Below, piece after piece: positions 24,634 to 33,651 of a DNA stretch of 64,000 nt. The stretch covers positions 7,022 to 71,021 of the forward strand of contig JBHJNL010000027.1 in assembly GCA_050330855.1 (NCBI GenBank), written 5' to 3'. The stretch comes from RCC1774 sp050330855 (lineage in GTDB: Bacteria; Cyanobacteriota; Cyanobacteriia; Thermosynechococcales; Thermosynechococcaceae). A program made the translations under genes and the position numbers. How positions within the stretch are numbered: position 1 is the first letter of the stretch; every line of letters starts with the position of its first letter. The notes beneath the pieces were generated by a model, which saw only the letters and a program-made list of their open reading frames with translations, was not told where the DNA came from and made no database searches.

Positions 24634-26031
24634 CTACAGAACTTGTAACACAAACCGTGCGATCGCAAAGTATATCAACACCCCTAATACATCCACCGCC
24701 GTCGTAATAAAGGGGGCTGACATTAAGGCGGGGTCAAAGCCCAGTACCCGAAATAAAAACGGGAGCGCCGATCCGGCAATGGACGCCAGGATAGAAATGG
24801 CGACTAAGCTCAGGCCCACGGAGATCGCCACCGCTAGATTTCCCTGCAGCACATAGGCCCAAAGAATCACGATCGCCCCCAACATCAGGCCGAGAATGGT
24901 TCCAGCCATGGCCTCGCGCCGAATCACCCAGAGGGCATGGCCGGGTCTCATGGTATCAACATTGAGGCTACGGATCACCACCGTTGAAGATTGAGCGCCG
25001 ACGTTGCCCCCCGTCCCAATTAACAGTGGGATAAAGCTAGAGAGCGCCACAACCTGCTTCAAAAGGCTCTCTTGGCTATGGATGACGGCGGTGGTGCCCG
25101 TGTTCGTGATTAGCAACACCAACAGCCAGAGAACGCGTCTGCGGGCCACGGTGATCAGGCTGCTCTTAAAGTAGTCATCCGTCCCGGACTGGATCCCCCC
25201 CATCGTGTAGATGTCTTCGGTGGTCTCCTGCTCCATGATGTCGGCAGCATCATCGACGGTGACAATGCCTACCAAACGCTGTTCTCGATCCACCACCGGA
25301 ATCGCCAAGAAATCGTAACGCTGAATGATGCGGGCGACTTCTTCTTGGTCTGTATCGGTGCTGACAAAGACGGCATCACGGGTCATGACTTCGGCAATTT
25401 TTTGTTCCGGTGCCGCTGTCACCAGTTCCCGCAGAGAGAGGGTTCCTGTCAAGTGGCGAGCGGTATCGGTCACGTAGAGGTAATACACCGTTTCGGTGAA
25501 CCGCGCCAATTGCCGGATTCGCTCTAGGGCTTGAAACACCGTGATGTTCTCCTTGAGTGAGACATACTCCGGCGTCATGATCCGTCCGGCGGTGTCGGCC
25601 TCATATCCCAGCAGCAGCGCCGTAGCCTGCCGCTCTAATGGACTCAACTGCTCTTGAATGCGGGTCACAATTTTGGCGGGCAGTTCATCAAAGAGGCGAA
25701 CGCGATCATCGGGAGACATCTTATCGACGATATCGAGGACATCTTGACGTTTAAAGTCTTCGATCAGGGCTTGCTGAACTGCAGAGTTGAGATTTTCATA
25801 CACTTCGATGGCTTCGTCTTTAGGCAAGAGACGAAAGGCAATCGCCTGCATGGCTTCGGGCAATTCTTCAATAGCTTCAGCAATATCGGCAGGCTGCACC
25901 GGGACCAATAATGCCTTGGCCCCTTCTAGATTGTTGCGCTCCAGAAGCATGCGGAGTTGAGATCGCACCAGTTCTCGCAGTTCTCTGCGAGAGATACTTT
26001 GAATCTGCAAATTTTGTGTTTCTTCCGCCAA
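24634..26031 (-). CDS. mgtE: Magnesium transporter MgtE
   Basis: Mg2+-selective channel/transporter whose cytosolic domains sense Mg2+. The 465-residue product has the N-terminal superhelical domain (about residues 35-135), two CBS domains (about 137-260) and five membrane helices from about 290 onward. It begins at TTG 26031 behind GAGGG with seven bases of spacing; the nearest ATG (26036) is in another frame, so the TTG is the better start. The following gene encodes a CBS-bearing kinase-like protein, which invites the guess that Mg or nucleotide status is sensed jointly, but that is inference. Confidence 0.93.
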   Translation of the reverse strand: MAEETQNLQIQSISRRELRELVRSQLRMLLERNNLEGAKALLVPVQPADIAEAIEELPEAMQAIAFRLLPKDEAIEVYENLNSAVQQALIEDFKRQDVLDIVDKMSPDDRVRLFDELPAKIVTRIQEQLSPLERQATALLLGYEADTAGRIMTPEYVSLKENITVFQALERIRQLARFTETVYYLYVTDTARHLTGTLSLRELVTAAPEQKIAEVMTRDAVFVSTDTDQEEVARIIQRYDFLAIPVVDREQRLVGIVTVDDAADIMEQETTEDIYTMGGIQSGTDDYFKSSLITVARRRVLWLLVLLITNTGTTAVIHSQESLLKQVVALSSFIPLLIGTGGNVGAQSSTVVIRSLNVDTMRPGHALWVIRREAMAGTILGLMLGAIVILWAYVLQGNLAVAISVGLSLVAISILASIAGSALPFLFRVLGFDPALMSAPFITTAVDVLGVLIYFAIARFVLQVL

Positions 26032-26298
26032 GCCATACCCTCATCGCATTGCTGCCCACTTAAGAATACAGGGGCATTGAACCTGTGGAGCTGATCATTC
26101 AAGACTTAGGCCAATCTTAAAGTCTTAGGGTGTTTTCTTTAATCTGTATTAATCTGTAACAGCGGTGCCTAGATTAAGAGGGGACTCCCCCACTATTCTG
26201 CCCAGGGATACCCAGCAAGTTAGCAAAAATCTGATCTTGCTAAAACCCTAGATTATGCTAGTGTAGATTTCTGTGCCTGTAAGGCATACACCCCTTGA

Positions 26299-26370
26299 GG
26301 GTCGCTAACTCAATGGTAGAGTATTCGGCTTTTAACCGACTAGTTCCGGGTTCGAGTCCCGGGCGACCCA
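26299..26370 (+). tRNA. tRNA-Lys (anticodon TTT)
   Basis: 72-nt cloverleaf: acceptor stem GGGTCGC/GCGACCC (26299-26305 with 26363-26369), discriminator A at 26370, anticodon TTT at 26331-26333 in a CTTTTAA loop, and a T arm CCGGG/CCCGG with TTCGAGT loop. CCA is not encoded. It is preceded by a 267-bp gene-free region (26032-26298) with no other feature seen. Confidence 0.95.
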
Positions 26371-26592
26371 TTTCAAACAAGTCCAAGCACCACCGCAGAT
26401 CAGAGCACGCCTCTCTATGCTGGGCGTCCGACCCCGTTGGTCTAAGCATTTTTTCGTTCAGTCCTTGCACCAGAACAACAAAAATTGATATTTATGCACC
26501 CCTAGGCCACTGGACGGGTTAGGATAACTTTAGATTAATGTAAGAATTGTGCGTGTCTCTCACCCCATTTTAAGTAATTAGGAGGATCATCG

Positions 26593-27672
26593 ATGGCGCT
26601 CGTACCTATGCGGCTTTTGCTAGACCATGCCGCTGAAGAAGGCTATGGCATTCCCGCCTATAACGTCAACAACATGGAGCAGATCATCTCGATCATGCAG
26701 GCTGCAGAAGAGGCTGATAGCCCAGTCATTTTGCAAGCGTCACGGGGCGCTCGCCAATATGCGGGTGAGAATTTCCTTCGTCATCTGATCTTGGCGGCAG
26801 TGGAATCCTATCCCCACATTCCCATTGCAATGCACCAAGACCACGGCAATAGCCCCACAACCTGCTATTCAGCCATGAAAAATGGCTTCACTAGCGTCAT
26901 GATGGATGGCTCTTTAGAAGCTGATGCCAAGACCCCTGCTAGCTTCGACTACAACGTCGCCGTCACCAAGCAAGTCGTAGACGTGGCCCACGCCATTGGC
27001 GTCAGTGTTGAAGGTGAATTAGGCTGCCTCGGCTCTTTAGAAACAGGCCAAGGTGAAGCAGAAGATGGTCACGGTTTTGAAGGCACACTGAGCAAAGATC
27101 AGTTGCTCACAGACCCTGACGAAGCGGTTGAATTTGTGGAGCGAACTCAGGTTGATGCCTTGGCCGTTGCCATTGGCACTAGCCACGGAGCCTATAAGTT
27201 TTCTCGCAAGCCCACTGGTGAAATTCTAGCGATTAGCCGTATTGAAGAAATTCATAACCGTCTTCCCAATACTCACTTAGTCATGCACGGTTCTTCTTCT
27301 GTGCCTCAAGAGTGGATTGATATTATCAATGCCAACGGTGGGAACATCCCTGAAACCTATGGCGTTCCCGTTGAAGAGATTCAAAAGGGCATCAAGGTTG
27401 GCGTTCGCAAAGTCAACATTGACACCGATAACCGTCTTGCCATTACGGCAGCGATTCGTGAAGCGGCCTTCAAAGATCCATCAAACTTTGACCCTCGCCA
27501 CTTCCTCAAGCCTTCTATTGCTTACATGAAGAAGGTTTGTCTGCGGCGCTATGAATCTTTTGGTACTGCTGGCAATGCAAGCAAGATTAAACAGCAGCCC
27601 CTAGATGTGTATGCCATCAAGTATGAAAAGGGTGAGCTGGATGCTAAGGCGAAGCAAGCTGTAACGGCATAG
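26593..27672 (+). CDS. fba: Fructose-bisphosphate aldolase, class II
   Basis: Zinc-dependent aldolase that cleaves or forms fructose 1,6-bisphosphate (and sedoheptulose bisphosphate in the Calvin cycle). The 359-residue product shows the metal-ligand context AMHQDHGNS, the FTSVMMDGSLEAD segment, GELGCLGSLETG and the second ligand region ALAVAIGTSHGAYKF, then VMHGSSSVP with the conserved His. GGAGG ends six bases before the ATG at 26593. It is monocistronic and followed by a strong terminator. Confidence 0.97.
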   Translation: MALVPMRLLLDHAAEEGYGIPAYNVNNMEQIISIMQAAEEADSPVILQASRGARQYAGENFLRHLILAAVESYPHIPIAMHQDHGNSPTTCYSAMKNGFTSVMMDGSLEADAKTPASFDYNVAVTKQVVDVAHAIGVSVEGELGCLGSLETGQGEAEDGHGFEGTLSKDQLLTDPDEAVEFVERTQVDALAVAIGTSHGAYKFSRKPTGEILAISRIEEIHNRLPNTHLVMHGSSSVPQEWIDIINANGGNIPETYGVPVEEIQKGIKVGVRKVNIDTDNRLAITAAIREAAFKDPSNFDPRHFLKPSIAYMKKVCLRRYESFGTAGNASKIKQQPLDVYAIKYEKGELDAKAKQAVTA

Positions 27673-27731
27673 CCCTCATTGACGCCTCAGAGGGGCTAGC
27701 TACCCTTCTCAGTACTGAATAACGATTCACC

Positions 27732-27761
27732 GGAGAGACGCCTTTGTCTCTCCTTTTTTTT
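27732..27761 (+). terminator. Rho-independent terminator after aldolase gene
   Basis: GGAGAGAC (27732-27739), six-base loop, GTCTCTCC (27746-27753), then eight T residues. Confidence 0.9.
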
Positions 27762-27802
27762 GAGCGATGCGATCTATTTTAATACTCAACTTAAGGGATC
27801 GG

Positions 27803-27902
27803 GATATAGCGGATTTCATAATTACAGAGAGCAGTATAATCTCTATAAACTATAACTGACGTGTCTTGTCCTGTACTCAATAGATCTGGAATCCGCTATA
27901 TC
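27803..27902. mobile_element. 100-bp MITE-like element
   Basis: A 100-bp segment begins GATATAGCGGATT (27803-27815) and ends with its exact complement AATCCGCTATATC (27890-27902), so it has 13-bp perfect terminal inverted repeats and no coding capacity. That is the form of a miniature inverted-repeat element mobilised by a transposase in trans. No target duplication is obvious. The IS630-type ends at 62792 and 64000 are different in sequence, so that element is not its evident parent. Confidence 0.55.
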
Positions 27903-28923
27903 TTTATCAATCTGAACAATAAACGGATTTTTCTGCGGCAGTAAAAGATAAGATGGCCGAGACTTAAATCTTGTTCTGTCTAGTTGAATAATCTGAATAA
28001 CTGATGTCTTTAAATCTGAGATATAGAGAAACGAGATTCGCTGAGTCTGTATAAGAATAGCGTTACCAGTCTCTGTTCGGTTCTATGTTCTCATTTGGGT
28101 GTTCTCTTGATTTTATGTAGAGATATGGAGACACTTATGAGAGCTTAGGAAGTAGGGTTATACGGTGATATAATCCTCATCCTGAAGACCTCTTTTGAGC
28201 CTATCTAATGAGTGGAATAATAACGCTAACAAGTCGGCTACTAGCGGTATTCAACCCGCGAATAAATTGTGAGCTAATCTGAAAATTTTATTGAAATGGG
28301 TTAATTCAGAAACCTTTAAAACCATCCCAACCTTTTGCAGTGCATTGAGGTCAAAAGATCCAGTCTATTTGAATGGACTTTTCTCGGTAGCCCGCAATTT
28401 ATTAGCGGGTGATACCATGCCGCAAGTACCGTACCTCTCCCCCAACCGCTGGATACGCCCTCCTCTATCTGCATGGCTCAGTCATAGGAATCACTATCCT
28501 GCAGATAGGTTTTACTTCTCTAACAGCGATAGGTCTACTAAGCAAACCAATAATTTTTATTCTTTCAGTTAAGTGATTCTGGCGAGCCTGATTAGGATTT
28601 CTACGAGCTAATCAATCTGCGTTGATAAAGCAGATGAATAGTGATATTTTTTAATTTCGATTAAGCCCTTGCGTGGTGCGGGATCGCAGTTATTATATTT
28701 CATGAATTTTGAGTTTCTTCTCATATTTTTCACTTTTTAATCATACCTTTGACGTTGGAACAATTACCGGAGGCTAAACGACTATTTCGATGCTCTTAAT
28801 TCTTGTGCTAATGTCCTTTTGATGTTGGTGGACTAAAAGAACGTCGTTAGATAAAAAGCAATGCGTATAACGGTCCTGGACCATTGAATATGCAAGCTGA
28901 ACTGTTGCTCGGAGATATTAACA
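27903..28923. other. Gene-poor kilobase
   Basis: About 1 kb of AT-rich sequence without a supportable gene. A 93-codon frame at 28291-28572 has no ribosome-binding site and no recognisable composition. A small CCCGC/GCGGG hairpin lies at 28391-28409, and an 11-base palindrome GGTCCTGGACC near 28872 sits shortly before the lipoprotein gene. A short RNA here cannot be ruled out. Confidence 0.4.
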
Positions 28924-29295
28924 ATGCGACAACCCTTATTCATCCTATTGCTGGGATTAGGTTCACTATTGGCGTCCTGTGAAGGGACGCCTCCTCAGCC
29001 AGGTGGACAGGCTGAACAGCCTAGTCAAGAGAATCCCGATGCGCTGGGGGGAGCTGAGCAGGAGCCATTGCCGGCAACGCAGCCTGATTTAGAAAAATCA
29101 GACAATGCCATCACGCCTCAGAGTGCTCCGGCGTCTCCTAATGATCCGTTCTCTCAAGGCGGTAGCTCAGATGCGCCGGCCCAGCCCCAAAAGTCCATCC
29201 CTTACGAGAACGAGGGCGCAGCCGATCCACAGACGACGGGCGAGTTGCCCCTCATAACGGAACCCGCCCCTTCTAGTGAGGCTCCGTCTCAATAG
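28924..29295 (+). CDS. Putative lipoprotein, Pro/Gln/Glu-rich
   Basis: The 123-residue product has a lipoprotein signal peptide with lipobox LASC (Cys19) and a low-complexity mature part rich in Pro, Gln, Ala, Glu and Ser, without a recognisable fold. It is probably anchored to the plasma or outer membrane by its acylated Cys. The DUF4168 gene follows 79 bases downstream in the same direction. Function unknown. Confidence 0.6.
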   Translation: MRQPLFILLLGLGSLLASCEGTPPQPGGQAEQPSQENPDALGGAEQEPLPATQPDLEKSDNAITPQSAPASPNDPFSQGGSSDAPAQPQKSIPYENEGAADPQTTGELPLITEPAPSSEAPSQ

Positions 29296-29374
29296 AACTC
29301 ATGCTGCCTCCTGCGGCTTCTAGCGCTCTGCTCAATGCCAAGACATCAAAATACGACGTAGATAAGGACAATGT

Positions 29375-30316
29375 ATGACTATCAACACCCGTAAAGCCCT
29401 AACTCTTGTGCTGGGAATTGCCAGTGCGGCCCTACTCGCAACACCCGTTAAGGCGGGTGATACTCCGGCTGGTTCTGCGACACAGGCCTCGCCTTCAGAG
29501 GCTGAGAAACTGATGCCGTTAGAGCCACCTGCTGGCTCCGTCAAGCCTTCAGGGGCAGCTCAGCTAGAACCTGTTACTCCGGTTTCGTCTTTAGAAGATC
29601 AGCCACCCTCCGAGGCCACCAAGGGCAAAGAGGCACTGAGCACTGAGCCTGTCAGTACTGAACCTGCATCTGAAGCGAGTTCAGATGCCGAGGCCAGTGA
29701 GGCTCCATCGTCTGTAGAGGGTGAGGCTCCCGCTAGTGGGTCTGTCGGCGGTGGTGAAGAGCCTGCTCCAGCCGCAGAGATGGAGGGGGAAGTCCCAACC
29801 GGTGCGGTTGAGGATGGTGCAGATGCCTCTAAAGATGGTGCGATGGAGGCTCCTGCTGCTGCTGGAGAATCAACGCCTGCCCCTGATGAGAGTGTGCCTG
29901 CGGAAGGGAGTGAGGCATCTCCTGCGGGTCCGAGTTCTTCTTCAGTGAGCGATGAGGAACTGCAAAAATTTGCCAATGCAATTCCATCACTCAAGTCAGC
30001 CGATCAGAATACTCAAAAAGAGATCTCTCAAGTGATTCAATCGTCTGGTTTGGATGAGGCTCGGTTTGATGCAATCTATCAAACTCAGCAGTCGCCAGAA
30101 AAACAAGCCACAACAAAGGTAACGACCAAAGAGAAAAAATCCTTTGATAAAGCTATTTCTGATATCGAATCGATAGAGGCCAAGGGCAAGGCTGAACAGG
30201 AAAAGATTATTGAAGTACAGGGCTTACAGCCTCAACGCTTTGTTGAGATTCTGGTGTCTCTACGGCAAGATCCGGCGCTTCGCGATAAGATGCAGCAACT
30301 TCTGCCGAAGCAATAG
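29375..30316 (+). CDS. Exported DUF4168 protein with long acidic low-complexity region
   Basis: 313-residue product with a Sec signal peptide (LTLVLGIASAALLATPVKA), a stretch from about residue 30 to 190 composed of Ala, Glu, Ser, Pro, Gly and Val repeats (EASSDAEASEAPSS-like), and a C-terminal DUF4168-like helical domain (from SDEELQKFANAI to the end). DUF4168 is a small exported-protein domain of unknown function, usually found alone in proteins of about 150 residues, so the linker is an extension. The minus-strand open frame over 29599-29994 is a shadow of the GC-biased repeats. It is closed by a strong terminator. Confidence 0.7.
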   Translation: MTINTRKALTLVLGIASAALLATPVKAGDTPAGSATQASPSEAEKLMPLEPPAGSVKPSGAAQLEPVTPVSSLEDQPPSEATKGKEALSTEPVSTEPASEASSDAEASEAPSSVEGEAPASGSVGGGEEPAPAAEMEGEVPTGAVEDGADASKDGAMEAPAAAGESTPAPDESVPAEGSEASPAGPSSSSVSDEELQKFANAIPSLKSADQNTQKEISQVIQSSGLDEARFDAIYQTQQSPEKQATTKVTTKEKKSFDKAISDIESIEAKGKAEQEKIIEVQGLQPQRFVEILVSLRQDPALRDKMQQLLPKQ

Positions 30317-30347
30317 CCCTGGGCTAGGAGCCGTTGTATAAAGTCTT

Positions 30348-30389
30348 GAGATTACAGAGCGGTGTTCCATTGCTCTGTAATCTCTCTTT
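30348..30389 (+). terminator. Terminator hairpin
   Basis: GAGATTACAGAGC (30348-30360) pairs perfectly with GCTCTGTAATCTC (30372-30384), an 11-base loop, followed by TCTTT. Confidence 0.75.
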
Positions 30390-30450
30390 ATAGATGCAAA
30401 AGGCAGTGATAATAAAGCTACCCCCATCTCATGCGAGAGGACAATAAAGC

Positions 30451-31128
30451 GTGAAGCTATTAGTGGTTGAAGATGATGAGCGCATTGCAGAAGCTCTAGC
30501 AGAAGATCTCACGGAGCAGAACTATGCCGTTGAGGTCGCTCATGATGGTGAGGCTGGTTGGGGGCTGCTCCAAGCCTTTACCTATGACCTAGTGCTGCTG
30601 GATGTGATGTTGCCCAAAATGGATGGGATTGAGCTGTGTCGGCGGTTACGATCTGATGGTCAGAGTATGCCTGTCCTAATGCTAACGGCCCGTGATGAAG
30701 TCACCGATAAAGTGTTGGGTTTAGATGCGGGTGCAGATGACTATGTCCTCAAACCCTGCGCCCTAGAAGAACTCTCAGCTCGTATTCGAGCCTTACTTCG
30801 TCGAGGAAGCACCACGACCCCACCTATTTTGGAATGGTCTGATCTGCTGCTGGACCCCAATGCCTGCGAGGTTACCTACTGCGGCAGGGCACTGAATCTA
30901 ACGCCCAAAGAATATAGTTTGCTAGAGCTTTTCTTACGGAATCAGCGCCGAGTCTTTAGCCGTGCCCAAATTCTAGAACACCTGTGGGCTTTTGAAGTGC
31001 TGCCCGAAGAAGATACCGTCAAAGCCCACATCAAAGGACTTCGCCACAAACTGAAGTCAGTGGACGCACCTTCTGACCTCATTGAAACAGTTTACGGGTT
31101 TGGATATCGGCTAAAGCAGGATGCCTAG
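30451..31128 (+). CDS. OmpR/PhoB-family response regulator
   Basis: Two-component DNA-binding regulator of 225 residues: a receiver domain (1-120) with acidic pair EDD, phospho-acceptor Asp in LVLLDVMLPKMDG, Thr in LMLTARD and Lys in YVLKPC, then a winged-helix domain (about 130-222) ending in TVYGFGYRL. It begins at GTG 30451 with GAGAGGA upstream. No histidine kinase is adjacent, so it is an orphan; its partner and targets cannot be inferred. Confidence 0.9.
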   Translation: MKLLVVEDDERIAEALAEDLTEQNYAVEVAHDGEAGWGLLQAFTYDLVLLDVMLPKMDGIELCRRLRSDGQSMPVLMLTARDEVTDKVLGLDAGADDYVLKPCALEELSARIRALLRRGSTTTPPILEWSDLLLDPNACEVTYCGRALNLTPKEYSLLELFLRNQRRVFSRAQILEHLWAFEVLPEEDTVKAHIKGLRHKLKSVDAPSDLIETVYGFGYRLKQDA

Positions 31129-31143
31129 CGCCATCTCTGGCCT

Positions 31144-31171
31144 GATTCAAGTGACAAGATTCAAGTGACAA
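31144..31171. repeat. Tandem 14-bp direct repeat
   Basis: Two perfect copies of GATTCAAGTGACAA at 31144-31157 and 31158-31171 in the gap between two convergent genes. Confidence 0.6.
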
Positions 31172-31189
31172 TATTATGGCCCACTGCTG

Positions 31190-32008
31190 CTAATCCTGCT
31201 GGTGGGAAAACTGATAGGCACCCACCACCGATAGCAGCAGCGCCATCACTAGCAAAATGGGCAGTGTATACCACGGAAACTCAGAGATGGGCTGGTAAGC
31301 TGCGGCCCTCAGCCCAAGGCTGGTATAGGTGAGGGGCAATGCATAGACAACAATCTTAAAGACAGGTGGCAAGGTGGCTGGATCAAAAAATGTCCCGCCT
31401 AAAAAGGACATGGGCACAATTAAAAAATTATTGTAAAGCCCCACGCTCTCAATAGATTGAACACTCAGTCCTGCCAAAACGCCTAATCCTGCAAATACAG
31501 CACAGTTAAGAATCAGTAAGCTCAGAAACAACGGGTTCAAGAAACTAAAAAACTTACCTGTACATAGAATTGCGATCGCAATCACAGAGGACGAGGTCAA
31601 CAGTCCTCGGGCAACCCCCGCCATCACTTTGCCTAAATACAGCGCCAGCGGGTGAATGGGCAAAAGCAATAGCTCTTCAAAGGTTTTGCTAAACAGGCGA
31701 TCGCCACAGATCGAGAACGTTGTGCCTGTGAAGCAAATAGTCATCGACGACAGCGCAATCATGCCGGGTAGGATGAACTCTAGATAGTTGTCACCCACAG
31801 CAGGCTTTGCTAGAGAATTACCTAGTCCGAAGCCGAAGGCCACAATATAAATAATGGGTGACACCATTCCAGAGGCAATGATTTGCTTGACGCGAACGCG
31901 CAGATCGAGCCACTCCCCCCAAAAAATCGTCAGACTATCGGACCAGATTTCAGTCACAGAGCTGCTATGGGTAGAGCGGTCAACGGGGAGTTCGAGATCT
32001 AAGGTCAC
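31190..32008 (-). CDS. ABC-2 type transporter permease
   Basis: Membrane subunit of an ABC exporter of the ABC-2 family, 272 residues with about six hydrophobic helices (IIASGMVSPIIYIVAFGFGLG, FILPGMIALSSMTICFTG and others) and the family hallmark EELLLLPIHPLALYLGK. The start is GTG 32008. No ATPase gene is adjacent, so the partner lies elsewhere; substrate unknown (family members export polysaccharide, drugs or lipids). It is convergent with the response regulator gene and divergent from the gene at 32115. Confidence 0.85.
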   Translation of the reverse strand: MTLDLELPVDRSTHSSSVTEIWSDSLTIFWGEWLDLRVRVKQIIASGMVSPIIYIVAFGFGLGNSLAKPAVGDNYLEFILPGMIALSSMTICFTGTTFSICGDRLFSKTFEELLLLPIHPLALYLGKVMAGVARGLLTSSSVIAIAILCTGKFFSFLNPLFLSLLILNCAVFAGLGVLAGLSVQSIESVGLYNNFLIVPMSFLGGTFFDPATLPPVFKIVVYALPLTYTSLGLRAAAYQPISEFPWYTLPILLVMALLLSVVGAYQFSHQQD

Positions 32009-32114
32009 GGTGGCGCATCGCTATTTGCTTTACTAATTGTTACAACAATATTGAGGGGGACACAAATAACTTGGCACCCATCGTAAACACCAGCAACCAG
32101 GATTCGAGATAACC

Positions 32115-32690
32115 ATGTCAAATTTGCCACTGGGGTTAGAGACGCAAGCACCATTAGAGACGGCACATATTTTTCGGATTTCTCCATTGATTGGGTTGAC
32201 GCTGTGGGGCTTTTATTTAACGCTCATTGTGCCGCTACCCTGCCTAGCTTGGGCTACAGGAGCCGATTTACCCCTCTCGTGGTTTATTGCTGGCCTGGTA
32301 CTGGGGGGCGCGGCGCTCCAGGCCGCCCTAAGCGAACAGGTCCATCTTGATACCGAAGGTATGCACATTCGCTACCCCTTTTGGGTACCGGGCTTTTTCC
32401 GGCAGGGTTGGTCGCTGCAGTGGTCCATGATTCAAGCCCTCAAAGCACGAGCAACGGGACAGGGAGGGCGTGTCTACTATTTAATTAATTCAACCGAGAC
32501 GGCCTATTTATTGCCCATGCGAGTGGCTGGCTTTGCACGCATGACACAAATCATCGAAACACAGACCGGCCTAGATATGGATGCCGTCAAGCCCTTGGCT
32601 CAGGTTTGGATGTACAGCATTTTGCTCTCATTGACGGTGCTGTTGGGGTTGGTTGATGTATGGGTGCTCTGGGCTGTTGTGAGGGGATAG
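32115..32690 (+). CDS. Conserved hypothetical membrane protein
   Basis: 191-residue product with three or four hydrophobic segments: two near the N-terminus (about residues 25-70) and one at the C-terminus (about 165-190), separated by a soluble middle part with VHLDTEGMHIRYPFWVPGFFRQGWSLQW. That middle part resembles a bacterial PH-like fold in layout, but I do not recognise the family firmly. It lies divergent from the ABC-2 permease gene and convergent with the response regulator at 32730. Function unknown. Confidence 0.55.
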   Translation: MSNLPLGLETQAPLETAHIFRISPLIGLTLWGFYLTLIVPLPCLAWATGADLPLSWFIAGLVLGGAALQAALSEQVHLDTEGMHIRYPFWVPGFFRQGWSLQWSMIQALKARATGQGGRVYYLINSTETAYLLPMRVAGFARMTQIIETQTGLDMDAVKPLAQVWMYSILLSLTVLLGLVDVWVLWAVVRG

Positions 32691-32729
32691 CCCAACATTC
32701 TTGGGGAAAGGCTAAGGCATTCAAAGCAT

Positions 32730-33536
32730 TTAAACACTCGCCGCTTGTTCCACCAAAGGGTGATCGTTCCGAGCCGGTCTGCTTGCAGCTCGGCGCAGTT
32801 GCTCATTAATGCTCCGAGGTTCCGGGTGTTCAGCGCTAGATTTCTGCAGAGACGATAACGCTTCCATACTCATTCGATAGCCCACATTACGCACGGTTTG
32901 GATGAGTTGTGGATGCTGGGGGGCGTTCTCGATTTTCTTGCGAAGGGACAGAATATGGGTATCTACGGTACGGGGGTTGTCGATATTGTCCGGCCAAGCC
33001 CTCTGCAGTAACTCAGCCCGACTTAAGGCTGCCCCATTGGCCTGGACGAGCACAAACAGGAGGCTGAATTCTTGGGGCGTCAAATCGACCAGCTCTTGGG
33101 TGTAGTGAACCTGCCGCTGAACGAGATCAATCGTTAGATCGCCAAACCGCAGTTTGCTGGGCAATGTCGTTTGAGTTCGTCGCATCAAAACCTCAATGCG
33201 AGCCATGAACTCTTGCATGCCAAAGGGCTTGGTCATATAATCATCGGCCCCAGCTTTGAGGCCTTCGACAATTTTGGCTTCGCTGTCTTGAGCTGAAAGC
33301 ATTAAAATGCGAGTACTGGGCTGACGCTGTAGCCACTGGCACAGCCCTACACCGTTCCCATCGGGCAGGTCAGAGTCAACGACAACAATTTCGGGCTGTT
33401 GTTGGCCGAGGACATCTTGAGCATGTTGTATTGAAGACGTTAGCGAGATCACATATCCGGCCTGCTGCAGGTGCCACCCGAGGAGGGAGCGCAGATGAGG
33501 ATTCGCTTCTGCGATGAGAATGTGGAGAGCGCCCAC
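32730..33536 (-). CDS. OmpR-family response regulator with altered acidic pocket
   Basis: 268-residue regulator: receiver domain (1-120) and winged-helix DNA-binding domain (about 130-230), then a 40-residue basic/Ser-rich tail. The conserved EDD triad near the N-terminus reads EAN (LIAEANPHL), so one of the metal-binding acids is missing, while the Asp in VVVDSDLPDG and the Lys in MTKPFG are kept. This recalls cyanobacterial regulators that act without phosphorylation, such as NblR, but the identity is not proven. It starts at GTG 33536. No partner kinase is adjacent. Confidence 0.82.
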   Translation of the reverse strand: MGALHILIAEANPHLRSLLGWHLQQAGYVISLTSSIQHAQDVLGQQQPEIVVVDSDLPDGNGVGLCQWLQRQPSTRILMLSAQDSEAKIVEGLKAGADDYMTKPFGMQEFMARIEVLMRRTQTTLPSKLRFGDLTIDLVQRQVHYTQELVDLTPQEFSLLFVLVQANGAALSRAELLQRAWPDNIDNPRTVDTHILSLRKKIENAPQHPQLIQTVRNVGYRMSMEALSSLQKSSAEHPEPRSINEQLRRAASRPARNDHPLVEQAASV

Positions 33537-33651
33537 GAGGGGTAAAGTCCTTACGATGAGTTGCCTTTCACGCTCAACCTACCAGAAATTAAAGTTTGGT
33601 TTGGTAGCTCCAGCTACATCACTTATTTCTCTTTTTTAAAAGATATTCCCT

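Noticed and set aside
27803..27902. The 100-bp element as a copy end of the IS630 element at 62792
   Set aside because: The terminal repeats differ (GATATAGCGGATT against CTAGTATTC), so the two are unrelated by sequence.
28291..28572. 93-codon plus frame in the gene-poor kilobase
   Set aside because: No ribosome-binding site, no domain, and codon composition unlike the flanking genes.
29599..29994. 131-codon minus frame rich in Ser and Ala
   Set aside because: It is the antisense of the repeats of the DUF4168 gene, where biased codons produce long open frames.
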